Shown here one piece after another: positions 54,864 through 63,121 of a stretch of DNA of 64,000 nt. Made by a program: the position numbers and the translations under genes. Position 1 is the stretch's first letter, and every line of letters starts with the position of its first letter. Under the pieces are notes generated by a model, which was not told the origin of the DNA, did not search any database, and saw only the letters and a program-made list of their open reading frames with translations. The stretch lies in IMG/VR virus record IMGVR_UViG_3300037258_000279, positions 1-64,000 of that record. The stretch is one strand, 5' to 3'. Origin of the DNA: a virus.

Positions 54864-57800
54864 TTATTGCACGGGCGTATGATTGGCGTCGTACCAGCCC
54901 TTGCCATCACTGTAGATAATCTGGCCGTTCGGCATGGCGGCTGCTTTGCCAATGGCCCACGAAGGAGGTGCTGCCGCTTTCTGCGGCGACTGACTCTTAG
55001 GTGCAGTCCCTGGCGTTGTGATCTTGGGGGCAGTAGCAGACGTTTCTCCCAGCATCGTCTGCACATTCTTTTGCGCCATAGCCGAAATCTCGGTTGGCGA
55101 TTTTCCGATGTTTCCAACGTTGCCTTGGAGTGTTTTTTCTTCGGCCTGCACAAGCCGCGTGTATTCCGCGCTGTGTTGGAACCCTGTCGGGTCTTTCTGG
55201 TACGCCGCACGCTTCTGGTCGGCGTCGGCAAGATCGGTAGCTTCGCCTTTTGCAACCATCTCCTGCAAAACGGCGTTGGCGCCGGTGGCTGGTTTTGCCG
55301 TGCCGACGTTGGGGAAAAACTTCGCGCCGCCGTTGGGTTCGTTTGGACTGGGGAATTTCAGCGAATACCAGAGGCCGTTGGTCTTTTGACCGGGATGATC
55401 TGGATCGTCACCGGGGCCATAGACCGGCGGATTGTATTCCCCGAGTTGCACTTTGATCCCGGCGAGTTGGAGATTTGCCGCCGTCGCTTCCGCCTTTGAC
55501 TGCGCCGCGGCTTGGCGATCGGCGAGTTCGGCGGTGCCATGCGCCATCTTCCACTCAAGATCAGCATTGCGCTGCTGATAAAGCCTGTCAGCGGCCGTTG
55601 CTTGATCTGCGACACGTTGCGCTTGGATGTTCAGGCGCCCTTCGGTATTTGCAGAACGCTCTGCATTCATCTGCCCCATCATCTGGGTTCGATTCTCGCT
55701 TGCTTCTGCGCGTTCTTGCCCTTGAAAATAGGGAGACGCCGCGCGGAAACCTTCGGCCACTGCGTTCGGCGAACGCGAACCCAAGGCGGAAAGGCCCGCC
55801 ACCATCAGCGGCATCCAATTGTTGGACAACGAGAAACCGCGTCGCGCGCTGTCCGGATAATCGCTGGGGCCGAATCCTTGCCCTTGCGTCATCATGCCCA
55901 TGCGCCGGCCCATGCCAGGCTCCGTCGCCTGTGCTGTGTCGGGGACGCCGGCCGCGGCGGGCAAGAGACTGAGGCGCGTGTTGCGCGGCGCCGCCGTGTT
56001 GCTGCCGGCCAGTGACGGCCACTCGCTGCTGAGCGCCTGGCGGATCTGATCGGTTTTCCCGGCCTTGAAATCGTCCACCAGGTTGCCGCCGGTGACATCG
56101 TTGTAGCGCTTCTCGGCCCAGGACAGTCCCGCCTTGACCTGCGAGGGCGCGCTGAAATCGTTAACGCCAGCGAGCGCAGCCGCTTGGTGCCACGTTCCGG
56201 GCTCGAGTTGTGGGATTCCCGCAGCGTGCGTCGGCTTTCCATCTGGGCCAACACCGCCTTGCCAGCCAGCATCAGCCGGATGCTGCCTCATGTCGCTGAA
56301 AGTGCCTCCGCCATAAAGCGTGTTCGCCTTGGCGCCCTCGCCTTTCCACAGGAAGTTGGCGAGCGCCGTCTGAGTCGGATCAAATCCCGCCGCTTTGGCA
56401 AGATCCGGCGACACCGGACCTCCGACGGCACCGCTGCTCGATGCTGGCGGCTGGGCTGCTATCGGCGGCATGGCCGATGCCGGTTCGGAAGACCGCGCCG
56501 CCGGAGGTGCCGCAGGCGTTGCCGCGGGCGTAGTTGGCGGTGGGCTGGCTCCCATGCCGGCTGCTGGGGGTGCCGCTGTGGGCGGTGCTGCCGATGCGGT
56601 GGCTACCGCGCCGCGCATTGCCGGGGCTGCGCCCATGCCCATCACCCCAACGCCAGCGTCAGGACCGGCGGCGTCGCGGGCCTTGAGCGACTCATGACTG
56701 CCTTCCCACGGTGTTTCAGCCGAAGATCCAGCACTTCCGGTCCAATCGGCGCCATGCGGCCGCGACGTGAAGGAACTTGGCTCGGCCGGTGCCGGAACTG
56801 CGTCCGGCGACGGCGAATCTTGTGTCAGTCCCGACTCATACCATTGCACCAACGGGCCGTTGAAGATTTCCGATGGTGACGCATCTCCCGGATTTGGTGC
56901 GGCGACATCACCGCCATCGTCGAAATGAGCGCGCCCACCACGGTGGTAAAAGTTACCATAGCTCAGTGGTATCCCGTTCATAAATGAATCTGATGCTGGA
57001 CTGCTTGGAGCGCCATTACTGCCTGCACCGCCTGCCCAAGTCGGGATCGATGCGCCCGGGCTGAGCGCACTGATAACCCCGGCCATCTGTGGCTCAGAAG
57101 CGATGGTATTCGCGCCGGTCGCGCCCTGTTGTGGCAGAGGGACATCCCAATTGCCTAGACCTTCGCCCGGTACTGCATTGGGCGGCGCGTAGAGTGAATT
57201 GCTGAGTTGCGGTAGCGCGACGCCGTTGCCGGTCGGAAGACTCGTCACAAAAGGCGTGGCGCCGGGACCTCCACTTTCGCCCGATGACGTACCAAGAAGC
57301 GGCGCATTATCCGCCGGGCCAGCCGGTGCCGACGTCGCGCCAGGCTTAGTTGTCCATTGGCCGCTCGAGAAGGATGCCTCGGGATAAAGTCCCGCGGCGC
57401 CTCCCGCTGCGTAACCCGAGCGTTTCAGCGTCGGCAATCCGAGATCCAGCACCGTGCCTTCGGATGGGTAGCGCACCTTCACCGTATCGCCGGAATGATC
57501 GACGATCGGGTGAGGGTCGAGCTCGCTCTCTGTGACGTAGCCAGGTGTGGTATCTCCACCCGTCGCGAGACTTGCTCCCGGAACCGGTTGCGACATCGCT
57601 ACCTGCGCTGTTCCGCCGGATGCCGGCGGGGCCGCCGTTGCACCCGACGCGCTGGCACCAAGGGCGCCGATCCCGGCATAGCTCGGCGACACCGGCGCGG
57701 TTTGCCCCATGCCCATCTGCTTCGATTTGAGCGCGCGCTGGATGTATTGGCCCTGCGGGCTTGTCGGCGGGACCGCACTCGCCAACTCCTGGAGTTTTTC

Positions 57801-59363
57801 CGTCGGCATCGTCATAAGCTGCTGATAATAGCCCTGGGCATTCGGCGAACCGCCCATGACACCGGTAGCCGCCGCAATATCCGCGGTGCCTCCATCTTGC
57901 AGACGAATCGCACCACCGCGCTTGTCACCCGACAGAAGACCCGATTTTTTTAGCTGCTCGGCACCCTGCAAGAATTGCGTGCCGTTCTGCGTTCCGAATC
58001 CCTGATTGGCGGCGCTTGCTGGCATCTGTGGAGCCTTGGGCGGCCCACTGCCTTTGACGGCCGGTCCTGGCGCCGAGATGTAGTCGAGGCTGAGCCTCGG
58101 CACAGTCGGCAATTGTCCGTTGGTCGCTTGCGGTGCCGGCGCCGAGCCCATGCCGATCGAGCCGCCACCATCGAAGTGGATGCGGCCACCGCTCTTGATG
58201 AACTTTGCGGCAAGACCCGCGAGACTTAAGAGATCGCCAAGCCCACCACCGCCGCTGCTCTGAGTCTGAGTCACGTCGGGCTGGAACGGGCTAAGACCCG
58301 ATTTGGTGGAAATGCCGCCCGGTGCGCCTTGCGGGATGTAGGAGAGATTGATTTCCGGCACGCTGTTTCCCATGCCAGGCACGATCGGCAAACTCAGGCC
58401 ACCACCACCAGCGCGATGGATACGGCCACCCTGTTTCGCGAGGCCATTATAGGCATCGACAGCGTCTGTACCGATAGAGCCGACAGCGTTGCTGGCACCC
58501 GACAAATTGTTATAAAGCCCATATGCGCCCAGCCCCGTCAGGCCGAGGCCCGTGAGCTGCGACAAGGCGCTTTGGCCTGGCGTCGTCGTCGATCCCGTGC
58601 CGCCGGAAAGCGAGCCGGTGCCCTCGACGATCGGCGCCAAGAAACCAAGCTGCTGATAGGGATATGCCTGCTGCTGGACAAACTGCTCGTAGGGAATGTT
58701 GAGATTTTCCTGCGCGAGCTGCTGCTCCAAGCCACCGGCTTGAAGTTCGGCTGAAGCGCCGGTGAGCGCCTGGTTCTGCGCCTGCGTGCCCAGGCCCGCC
58801 ACGCCAAATCCTGCCTGCGACGAAAGCCAATCCTGCGCTTCGTTCGCGCCAAGCGCTGTTTGGTAGCCCTGCTGCAAGGTGTTCGCCATCGTCGGCGCTT
58901 CGGCCAAGCCTTGCTGTTGCGCCGTGAGCGCCTGCGCGACGGCTTCGCGATCGCCGCCATATGCGTTTGCGAGAGTGGCGTTGCCGGCGACTTGCTCGAG
59001 TTGTTGCGCGTTCTGTTGGTTAAAGAGATTGCCGAGCGAGCTTGTGACGGCGCTCGTGTATGGGCTCTCGTAGTTACCAACGGTATTGTAGAGCGGTGCG
59101 GTCGCGGCGCCGAATTCCTGCGCCGCCGAGTTGATGTAGGGTGTCCCGATGCCCTGTGAATTACCGATCGTGCCGAAGGCTTGCTGTTGCGCCGGCGTGA
59201 AACCGGCAACCATCGGACCGCCATACTGCGACAATGGCTGCTCGGCAACATTGGTCGCCGCGCCGGTCAGTCCTTGATATGCCTGAAGGACTTGGGGCGG
59301 CGGTCCGCTCGTGGTCGTTGCCGTGTTTGTGCCGGCGGTCAAGCGCCATCCCCCGAATTTCAC
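54864..59363 (-). CDS. Large virion protein with lambda-R-like transglycosylase domain (1,499 aa)
   Basis: N-terminal 330 residues are Gln/Ala/Gly-rich and helical, like internal virion or tail-core proteins. Then Gly/Pro-rich spacers with a repeated motif GGRIHRAGGGG (near 314), GGRIHFDGGG (near 393), GGAIRLQDGG (near 485) and GGRAHFDDGG (near 810). Residues about 985-1120 (FLWKGEGAKANTLYGG, AAGIPQLEPGTW, DFSAPSQVKAG, IRQALSSEWPSLAG) follow lambda R, a GH104 lytic transglycosylase. The last 300 residues are Gln-rich and coiled. Likely a virion protein that opens peptidoglycan during entry. Confidence 0.7.
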   Translation of the reverse strand: MKFGGWRLTAGTNTATTTSGPPPQVLQAYQGLTGAATNVAEQPLSQYGGPMVAGFTPAQQQAFGTIGNSQGIGTPYINSAAQEFGAATAPLYNTVGNYESPYTSAVTSSLGNLFNQQNAQQLEQVAGNATLANAYGGDREAVAQALTAQQQGLAEAPTMANTLQQGYQTALGANEAQDWLSSQAGFGVAGLGTQAQNQALTGASAELQAGGLEQQLAQENLNIPYEQFVQQQAYPYQQLGFLAPIVEGTGSLSGGTGSTTTPGQSALSQLTGLGLTGLGAYGLYNNLSGASNAVGSIGTDAVDAYNGLAKQGGRIHRAGGGGLSLPIVPGMGNSVPEINLSYIPQGAPGGISTKSGLSPFQPDVTQTQSSGGGGLGDLLSLAGLAAKFIKSGGRIHFDGGGSIGMGSAPAPQATNGQLPTVPRLSLDYISAPGPAVKGSGPPKAPQMPASAANQGFGTQNGTQFLQGAEQLKKSGLLSGDKRGGAIRLQDGGTADIAAATGVMGGSPNAQGYYQQLMTMPTEKLQELASAVPPTSPQGQYIQRALKSKQMGMGQTAPVSPSYAGIGALGASASGATAAPPASGGTAQVAMSQPVPGASLATGGDTTPGYVTESELDPHPIVDHSGDTVKVRYPSEGTVLDLGLPTLKRSGYAAGGAAGLYPEASFSSGQWTTKPGATSAPAGPADNAPLLGTSSGESGGPGATPFVTSLPTGNGVALPQLSNSLYAPPNAVPGEGLGNWDVPLPQQGATGANTIASEPQMAGVISALSPGASIPTWAGGAGSNGAPSSPASDSFMNGIPLSYGNFYHRGGRAHFDDGGDVAAPNPGDASPSEIFNGPLVQWYESGLTQDSPSPDAVPAPAEPSSFTSRPHGADWTGSAGSSAETPWEGSHESLKARDAAGPDAGVGVMGMGAAPAMRGAVATASAAPPTAAPPAAGMGASPPPTTPAATPAAPPAARSSEPASAMPPIAAQPPASSSGAVGGPVSPDLAKAAGFDPTQTALANFLWKGEGAKANTLYGGGTFSDMRQHPADAGWQGGVGPDGKPTHAAGIPQLEPGTWHQAAALAGVNDFSAPSQVKAGLSWAEKRYNDVTGGNLVDDFKAGKTDQIRQALSSEWPSLAGSNTAAPRNTRLSLLPAAAGVPDTAQATEPGMGRRMGMMTQGQGFGPSDYPDSARRGFSLSNNWMPLMVAGLSALGSRSPNAVAEGFRAASPYFQGQERAEASENRTQMMGQMNAERSANTEGRLNIQAQRVADQATAADRLYQQRNADLEWKMAHGTAELADRQAAAQSKAEATAANLQLAGIKVQLGEYNPPVYGPGDDPDHPGQKTNGLWYSLKFPSPNEPNGGAKFFPNVGTAKPATGANAVLQEMVAKGEATDLADADQKRAAYQKDPTGFQHSAEYTRLVQAEEKTLQGNVGNIGKSPTEISAMAQKNVQTMLGETSATAPKITTPGTAPKSQSPQKAAAPPSWAIGKAAAMPNGQIIYSDGKGWYDANHTPVQ

Positions 59364-59397
59364 AGAACCGGGGCGTACTTTACCCGAATGACGACGC

Positions 59398-59940
59398 TCA
59401 ATCCACTCTGAACAAGGCTCCTACCTGCCGACCGCCCCATCGGCGCCAAAGCCGGAGCATCCCCTCGAAGTGCTCGCCTTGGTGGACAAACCCGGTGAAT
59501 AGCGGAAACGGCAGTTTGTAATTCTGCTTCTCGAGATCGGCCCTCATCGAATCGTGCGCCCAATGCGCGAAGGCGCGAAGGTCGGCTTCGTGATTCTCCC
59601 GTGCTTCAGGCCGGAGAAATACCCACAACTCCGTCAGACTTGTTCCAGGGTCGGTGAACCACATCGCGGGCTCGAGGAAGAGGCCGATACTGCCGACCAG
59701 GCGCCCGTCTTTGCCGTCGATGATCCCGACGATGCCCATGCGCTCGTCACTCGGCGTCGTCCGTGTCGCCAGATTTTGCCTGGTTGCCGTCTCGATCCGC
59801 GCGAGCACGATCTCGGGACGAAACGGAAATCCCCAACCATTCTCGTTATTTTTCCACATATCGACAAGCAGCGCGTAGAGCGCGCTCTCGTCGGCCATAC
59901 CGGCTACGCGGACGCTTTCAGGCTTCGGTGTGAGCACCAC
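59398..59940 (-). CDS. GNAT-like acetyltransferase, short form (180 aa)
   Basis: GTG start at 59940, which overlaps the stop of the gene upstream. RVAGMADESALYALLVDM opens like a GNAT N-terminus; then GIVGIIDGKDGRLVGSIGLF and TELWVFLRPEARENHEAD give the motif-A-like strand and an Arg/Glu-rich loop. The Q/RxxGxG/A site is not clearly preserved, so it may be a divergent or structural relative. Position among tail genes suggests a virion-linked role. Confidence 0.55.
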   Translation of the reverse strand: MVLTPKPESVRVAGMADESALYALLVDMWKNNENGWGFPFRPEIVLARIETATRQNLATRTTPSDERMGIVGIIDGKDGRLVGSIGLFLEPAMWFTDPGTSLTELWVFLRPEARENHEADLRAFAHWAHDSMRADLEKQNYKLPFPLFTGFVHQGEHFEGMLRLWRRWGGRQVGALFRVD

Positions 59941-60893
59941 TACTTCTTCGGCGGCGGCGCGTTTTTCAGGAATTTTTTGGTGTGATCGCGGACACGCTTA
60001 ATCATGTCGTCTATCGTTGCATGGCCTTTCTTGAAGTCGCCGTTGCCGAACGATCGCACGCCGCGGTGCAGGTAGAGCTTGCCGTCTTCGGGGTCGCGCG
60101 CCACCCAATTCTCCGGCGGCCAGACGAATTCGCCGCCCGCCGCCAAGATGCCAACCCGACCCGGATAGCCGCCGCGCGCCATCATGGTAGCTTGCTCGGA
60201 CGGCGGCCGCGGAATGGTGTGGCCGTGATCCTCACGCGGGAGCGCCGTACCCCAGGGACCGATGCGCGATGCGAGCGTCAGGATGCGCGCGCCGGCGAGC
60301 GTGTTGCCCTGGCCGACGCCGCTCACGACATCGGCGGGCGCCACATGCGCTTCCGTGCCGACCGCGAGCGGCAAGCGATCGGTGCGGCCGGCGATCGAAG
60401 AGTCGATCAATCCCCCATGGAAGGGGATATCAGCTTGGCGCGCCTCGCTGCGCTCCCACCAGGGATTGTCCTGGCCGAAGGACGGCTGGCCGCCGCTGTC
60501 GAAATGGGCTCGAGTCCCCATACCGACGTCGCCGCCGGTATAGAATCCCGTATGCGCTCCGCCGGCCATGCCGCGCGCTTCCGATCGCTCCCACCAGGGC
60601 GATGCTTGGCTCGGACTGATAGCTTTACCGCCGCCACCGCCCATGCCTCCGGCGCCCCCAGCACCGGTCATCTTGACCGTGCCAGGCGCCTCAAGGTGAA
60701 ATGCCGGCGCATGGTGCATGCCGGGAATACCGCCAGCGGCAAGCCCCTTCGTCGCGGCGAATTCCCGGATTTTGGCAAGGCTCATCGAGTCGGAAAGTTT
60801 TCGCACCTCGGCGCTGGCATGAGCCAAGTGGCCGCGCTTATAGGCATCGGCCATCCCGAATAGATGTTGTTGGGCCGCGCTAACCGCCGGCAT
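59940..60893 (-). CDS. Virion-associated protein with DUF3008 N-terminus (317 aa)
   Basis: Residues 1-48 (MPAVSAAQQHLFGMADAYK, then SDSMSLAKIREFAATK) match DUF3008, a short helical module common in phage structural clusters. The rest is Gly-rich and has the repeats WWERSEAR (twice) and RAHFDSGG, the latter close to the motif in the 1,499-residue protein. A basic end (KKFLKNAPPPKK) follows. Probably a structural or assembly protein. Confidence 0.7.
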   Translation of the reverse strand: MPAVSAAQQHLFGMADAYKRGHLAHASAEVRKLSDSMSLAKIREFAATKGLAAGGIPGMHHAPAFHLEAPGTVKMTGAGGAGGMGGGGGKAISPSQASPWWERSEARGMAGGAHTGFYTGGDVGMGTRAHFDSGGQPSFGQDNPWWERSEARQADIPFHGGLIDSSIAGRTDRLPLAVGTEAHVAPADVVSGVGQGNTLAGARILTLASRIGPWGTALPREDHGHTIPRPPSEQATMMARGGYPGRVGILAAGGEFVWPPENWVARDPEDGKLYLHRGVRSFGNGDFKKGHATIDDMIKRVRDHTKKFLKNAPPPKK

Positions 60894-61170
60894 CTTGGTT
60901 CTCTTGTTCGGTGCCTACAGGTCCAGAAATTCCGGGATACGGCGGCTTCAGCGGCGCGATGAACTCGACCCAGCCCTGCACCTGCACGTCCATGCCCGTC
61001 GCGCGCGACAACGCATCCCGAACTTCGATCGCCATGCGGAACGGCGTTGGGCGAAGAATCACGACATTGCCGCCCTCGGATGCATCTCTCCCCTGTTGTA
61101 CAGCGATCAACACCGCTTCGACAGCTTTCGCGAACGCATGGCGCTCGATATAGACCGTACCGTTGCTCAC
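60880..61170 (-). CDS. Hypothetical structural-region protein (96 aa)
   Basis: A helical start (HAFAKAVEAVLIAVQQGRDA) and a beta-rich end with Pro-rich turn. Its stop overlaps the start of the DUF3008 gene and its start overlaps the next upstream stop, so it is translated with the tail genes. No family recognised. Confidence 0.55.
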   Translation of the reverse strand: MSNGTVYIERHAFAKAVEAVLIAVQQGRDASEGGNVVILRPTPFRMAIEVRDALSRATGMDVQVQGWVEFIAPLKPPYPGISGPVGTEQENQDAGG

Positions 61171-61466
61171 GAACCCCTCGCGATCTGGCGCGTAATGTCC
61201 ATGATGTCGGGCTTTGGCGACTCTTGCGCAAAGCGACCCGGAAAACTAGCGAACATTCCTGCGTCAATGAGGACACAAAGCGTATCCATAAGTTCTCGTG
61301 ACGGCCCTTTGTAGGGCAGCGTGTCCATCACGGTTTTAGCGCCAATGCCCTGTAATCCATGGGCATAGGCTTTTACCCATTGATCGCGCGCGACAGCTTC
61401 CTCTTTGCACTGTTTGCACGTGTCAAAAAAGATCCTGCCGTGTGGACAGCGGTTGAAGAGTGTCAT
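61167..61466 (-). CDS. Small Cys-containing protein (99 aa)
   Basis: CPHGRIFFDTCKQCKEEA at the N-terminus looks like a short zinc-binding motif (CxH and CxxC), followed by a helical region and a segment (DTLCVLIDAGMFASF). The stop overlaps the next gene by ATGA. Function unknown, in the tail-gene cluster. Confidence 0.55.
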   Translation of the reverse strand: MTLFNRCPHGRIFFDTCKQCKEEAVARDQWVKAYAHGLQGIGAKTVMDTLPYKGPSRELMDTLCVLIDAGMFASFPGRFAQESPKPDIMDITRQIARGS

Positions 61467-61957
61467 CAGGCGCTCCGGCTGATATGGCTCCGGCGCGGCC
61501 CGAGCACGCGGCGATGATCACCTTCGCCGACAGGTACGTCCATCAAGGCCGGCGCCGGTGTACCAATCTCGGTGCCGACAGGCGCCAGCGGAGCGGCTTC
61601 GGGCTCTGCGCGCGCGGCATCCGGACCGGATTTGCCCGATGCCTTCATCGCGCGCTCGCGCTGTTCCTGTTCCGCCACTTCGCGATCGCTGACGGGAATC
61701 CATTCCTCGGTCAGCTCATTTTTCTGGGACCGGCGCACCGCAACCAGATCGCCGGTCTTTTGCGTAGCACCGCCCTTACCCAGGACGACACCTAGGATCT
61801 TGACCATCACAACATCGCGTCCGAATGTTTCGATGACTTCCGAGCGCACCATCTCGCCGGGGAGCGTGACGGTCAAAAAACCGCCGACCTCCGGAGTGAA
61901 CTCGCCGCGGCGCGCATGAACGGGCCGGACAGGATCAAGATATGTGGGATTGGGCAT
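61466..61957 (-). CDS. Hypothetical tail-region protein (163 aa)
   Basis: Residues 1-85 look like a beta-barrel-type domain (VGGFLTVTLPGEMVRSEVIE, VVMVKILGVVLGKG). The C-terminal half is Pro/Ala/Glu-rich and probably flexible. It lies upstream of the small Cys-containing gene with a one-base overlap. No family recognised. Confidence 0.6.
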   Translation of the reverse strand: MPNPTYLDPVRPVHARRGEFTPEVGGFLTVTLPGEMVRSEVIETFGRDVVMVKILGVVLGKGGATQKTGDLVAVRRSQKNELTEEWIPVSDREVAEQEQRERAMKASGKSGPDAARAEPEAAPLAPVGTEIGTPAPALMDVPVGEGDHRRVLGPRRSHISRSA

Positions 61958-62026
61958 CGGCTTTCCTGTGCGTTAATTCGCGTAAGAAATTTAGTACAAA
62001 ACCGCCCATCGTGTCGAGAACCAATG

Positions 62027-63118
62027 CTACGCGCTGGTGCCTCCTAACATAGTTTGCCACTGGCCGGTGGTCAGACAGAACACGAAAATCCTCTTGCCAT
62101 TGGTCAGAGCGACTCCTACCGATCCCGCAATCCCGTCGATCGTATCTGTGCCATTGCCGAAAATCTGCGCGGCTGCGGCGCCATCATTGATGACCACACG
62201 GAAATCCGTGGCCACAGCCGCCGGCAAGACGGCGCTGTTTGCCGCTGTCGCGCACACGGCGATCCTGTTCATCTGCGCGGCCAGTACCGGCGCGCCAGGT
62301 CGGCCGCCACCGACAAGCGCCGTGATGCCGTCGAGCGCCGACGGCATGATCTCGCCCGTCGCCGAGAGATTGGCAAATCCGGCCGTTCCGGTGAATGTCG
62401 GCGAGGCCGACAAGGCAACGTCGCCGGTGCCGGTGACGGCAATCTCGGATGGCGGCGCGGGTCCCCCGGTCAGGTTGCCGAGGATCTTTGCGGAACTGAC
62501 ATTCTGGATGAGCGGGTAGGTGATATTGGCAAGCGAGATGTCGGCCGTAACGATCGGGCCGAAACTCGGCATTCCGCCGACATTGCCGTGGAGCACGGTC
62601 GTTGTGGCTCCAAGACTGCCCAGCGTAAATGGCGCCACCCCTGCGCCGCCGCCCAGCATGATCTGGTTTGCTTGCAACAGACCGGAAGAGCCGATTTGCT
62701 CCACCCCGGTAAAGGCCAGGACGCCGCCGGATGTCCCGCTCGTCAGGCCGGTGCCGCCCTGCAATACCGGCAGTGCCGCAGCGAGGTGCACGGACTGCAC
62801 GAACGGATTCGGATAATCGCCGCTCAAGTCGCCACCGGCCGCCCCTGAGGGCTGGCCAAACGCGTTGCCGGTGCCGCCCTGCGTCAGGGGCAGCGGGAGC
62901 GCCAAGTGCGTAGCGACGACGAATATCGGCCCTGGATAGATTCCCGACAGATCTCCCGATGCTTTCGCGCCAAGGTTCGATTCGATGACCTGCGCCTGTG
63001 CATTCGTGGCGTTGACGAGGTCCTGTAGCGTTTGCAGAAAGAGTGCCCATGGCGGACCGCCAGGACCAGGCTGGACCGGTGGCGGACCGATCGGCGGGGC
63101 GCCAGAAGGTTCGGCCAT
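62027..63118 (-). CDS. Tail-fibre-like protein with GDLSG repeats
   Basis: 363 residues. The repeats GDLSGIYPGP, GDLSGDYPNP and LTQGGTG or LQGGTG are typical of phage tail-fibre or receptor-binding protein shafts. Helical Pro-rich N-terminus, then Gly/Thr/Ala-rich beta stretches, and a C-terminal domain (RVVINDGAAAAQIFGNGTDT) that may be the tip. It probably binds the host surface; no chaperone is visible nearby. Confidence 0.75.
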   Translation of the reverse strand: MAEPSGAPPIGPPPVQPGPGGPPWALFLQTLQDLVNATNAQAQVIESNLGAKASGDLSGIYPGPIFVVATHLALPLPLTQGGTGNAFGQPSGAAGGDLSGDYPNPFVQSVHLAAALPVLQGGTGLTSGTSGGVLAFTGVEQIGSSGLLQANQIMLGGGAGVAPFTLGSLGATTTVLHGNVGGMPSFGPIVTADISLANITYPLIQNVSSAKILGNLTGGPAPPSEIAVTGTGDVALSASPTFTGTAGFANLSATGEIMPSALDGITALVGGGRPGAPVLAAQMNRIAVCATAANSAVLPAAVATDFRVVINDGAAAAQIFGNGTDTIDGIAGSVGVALTNGKRIFVFCLTTGQWQTMLGGTSA

Positions 63119-63121
63119 AGC

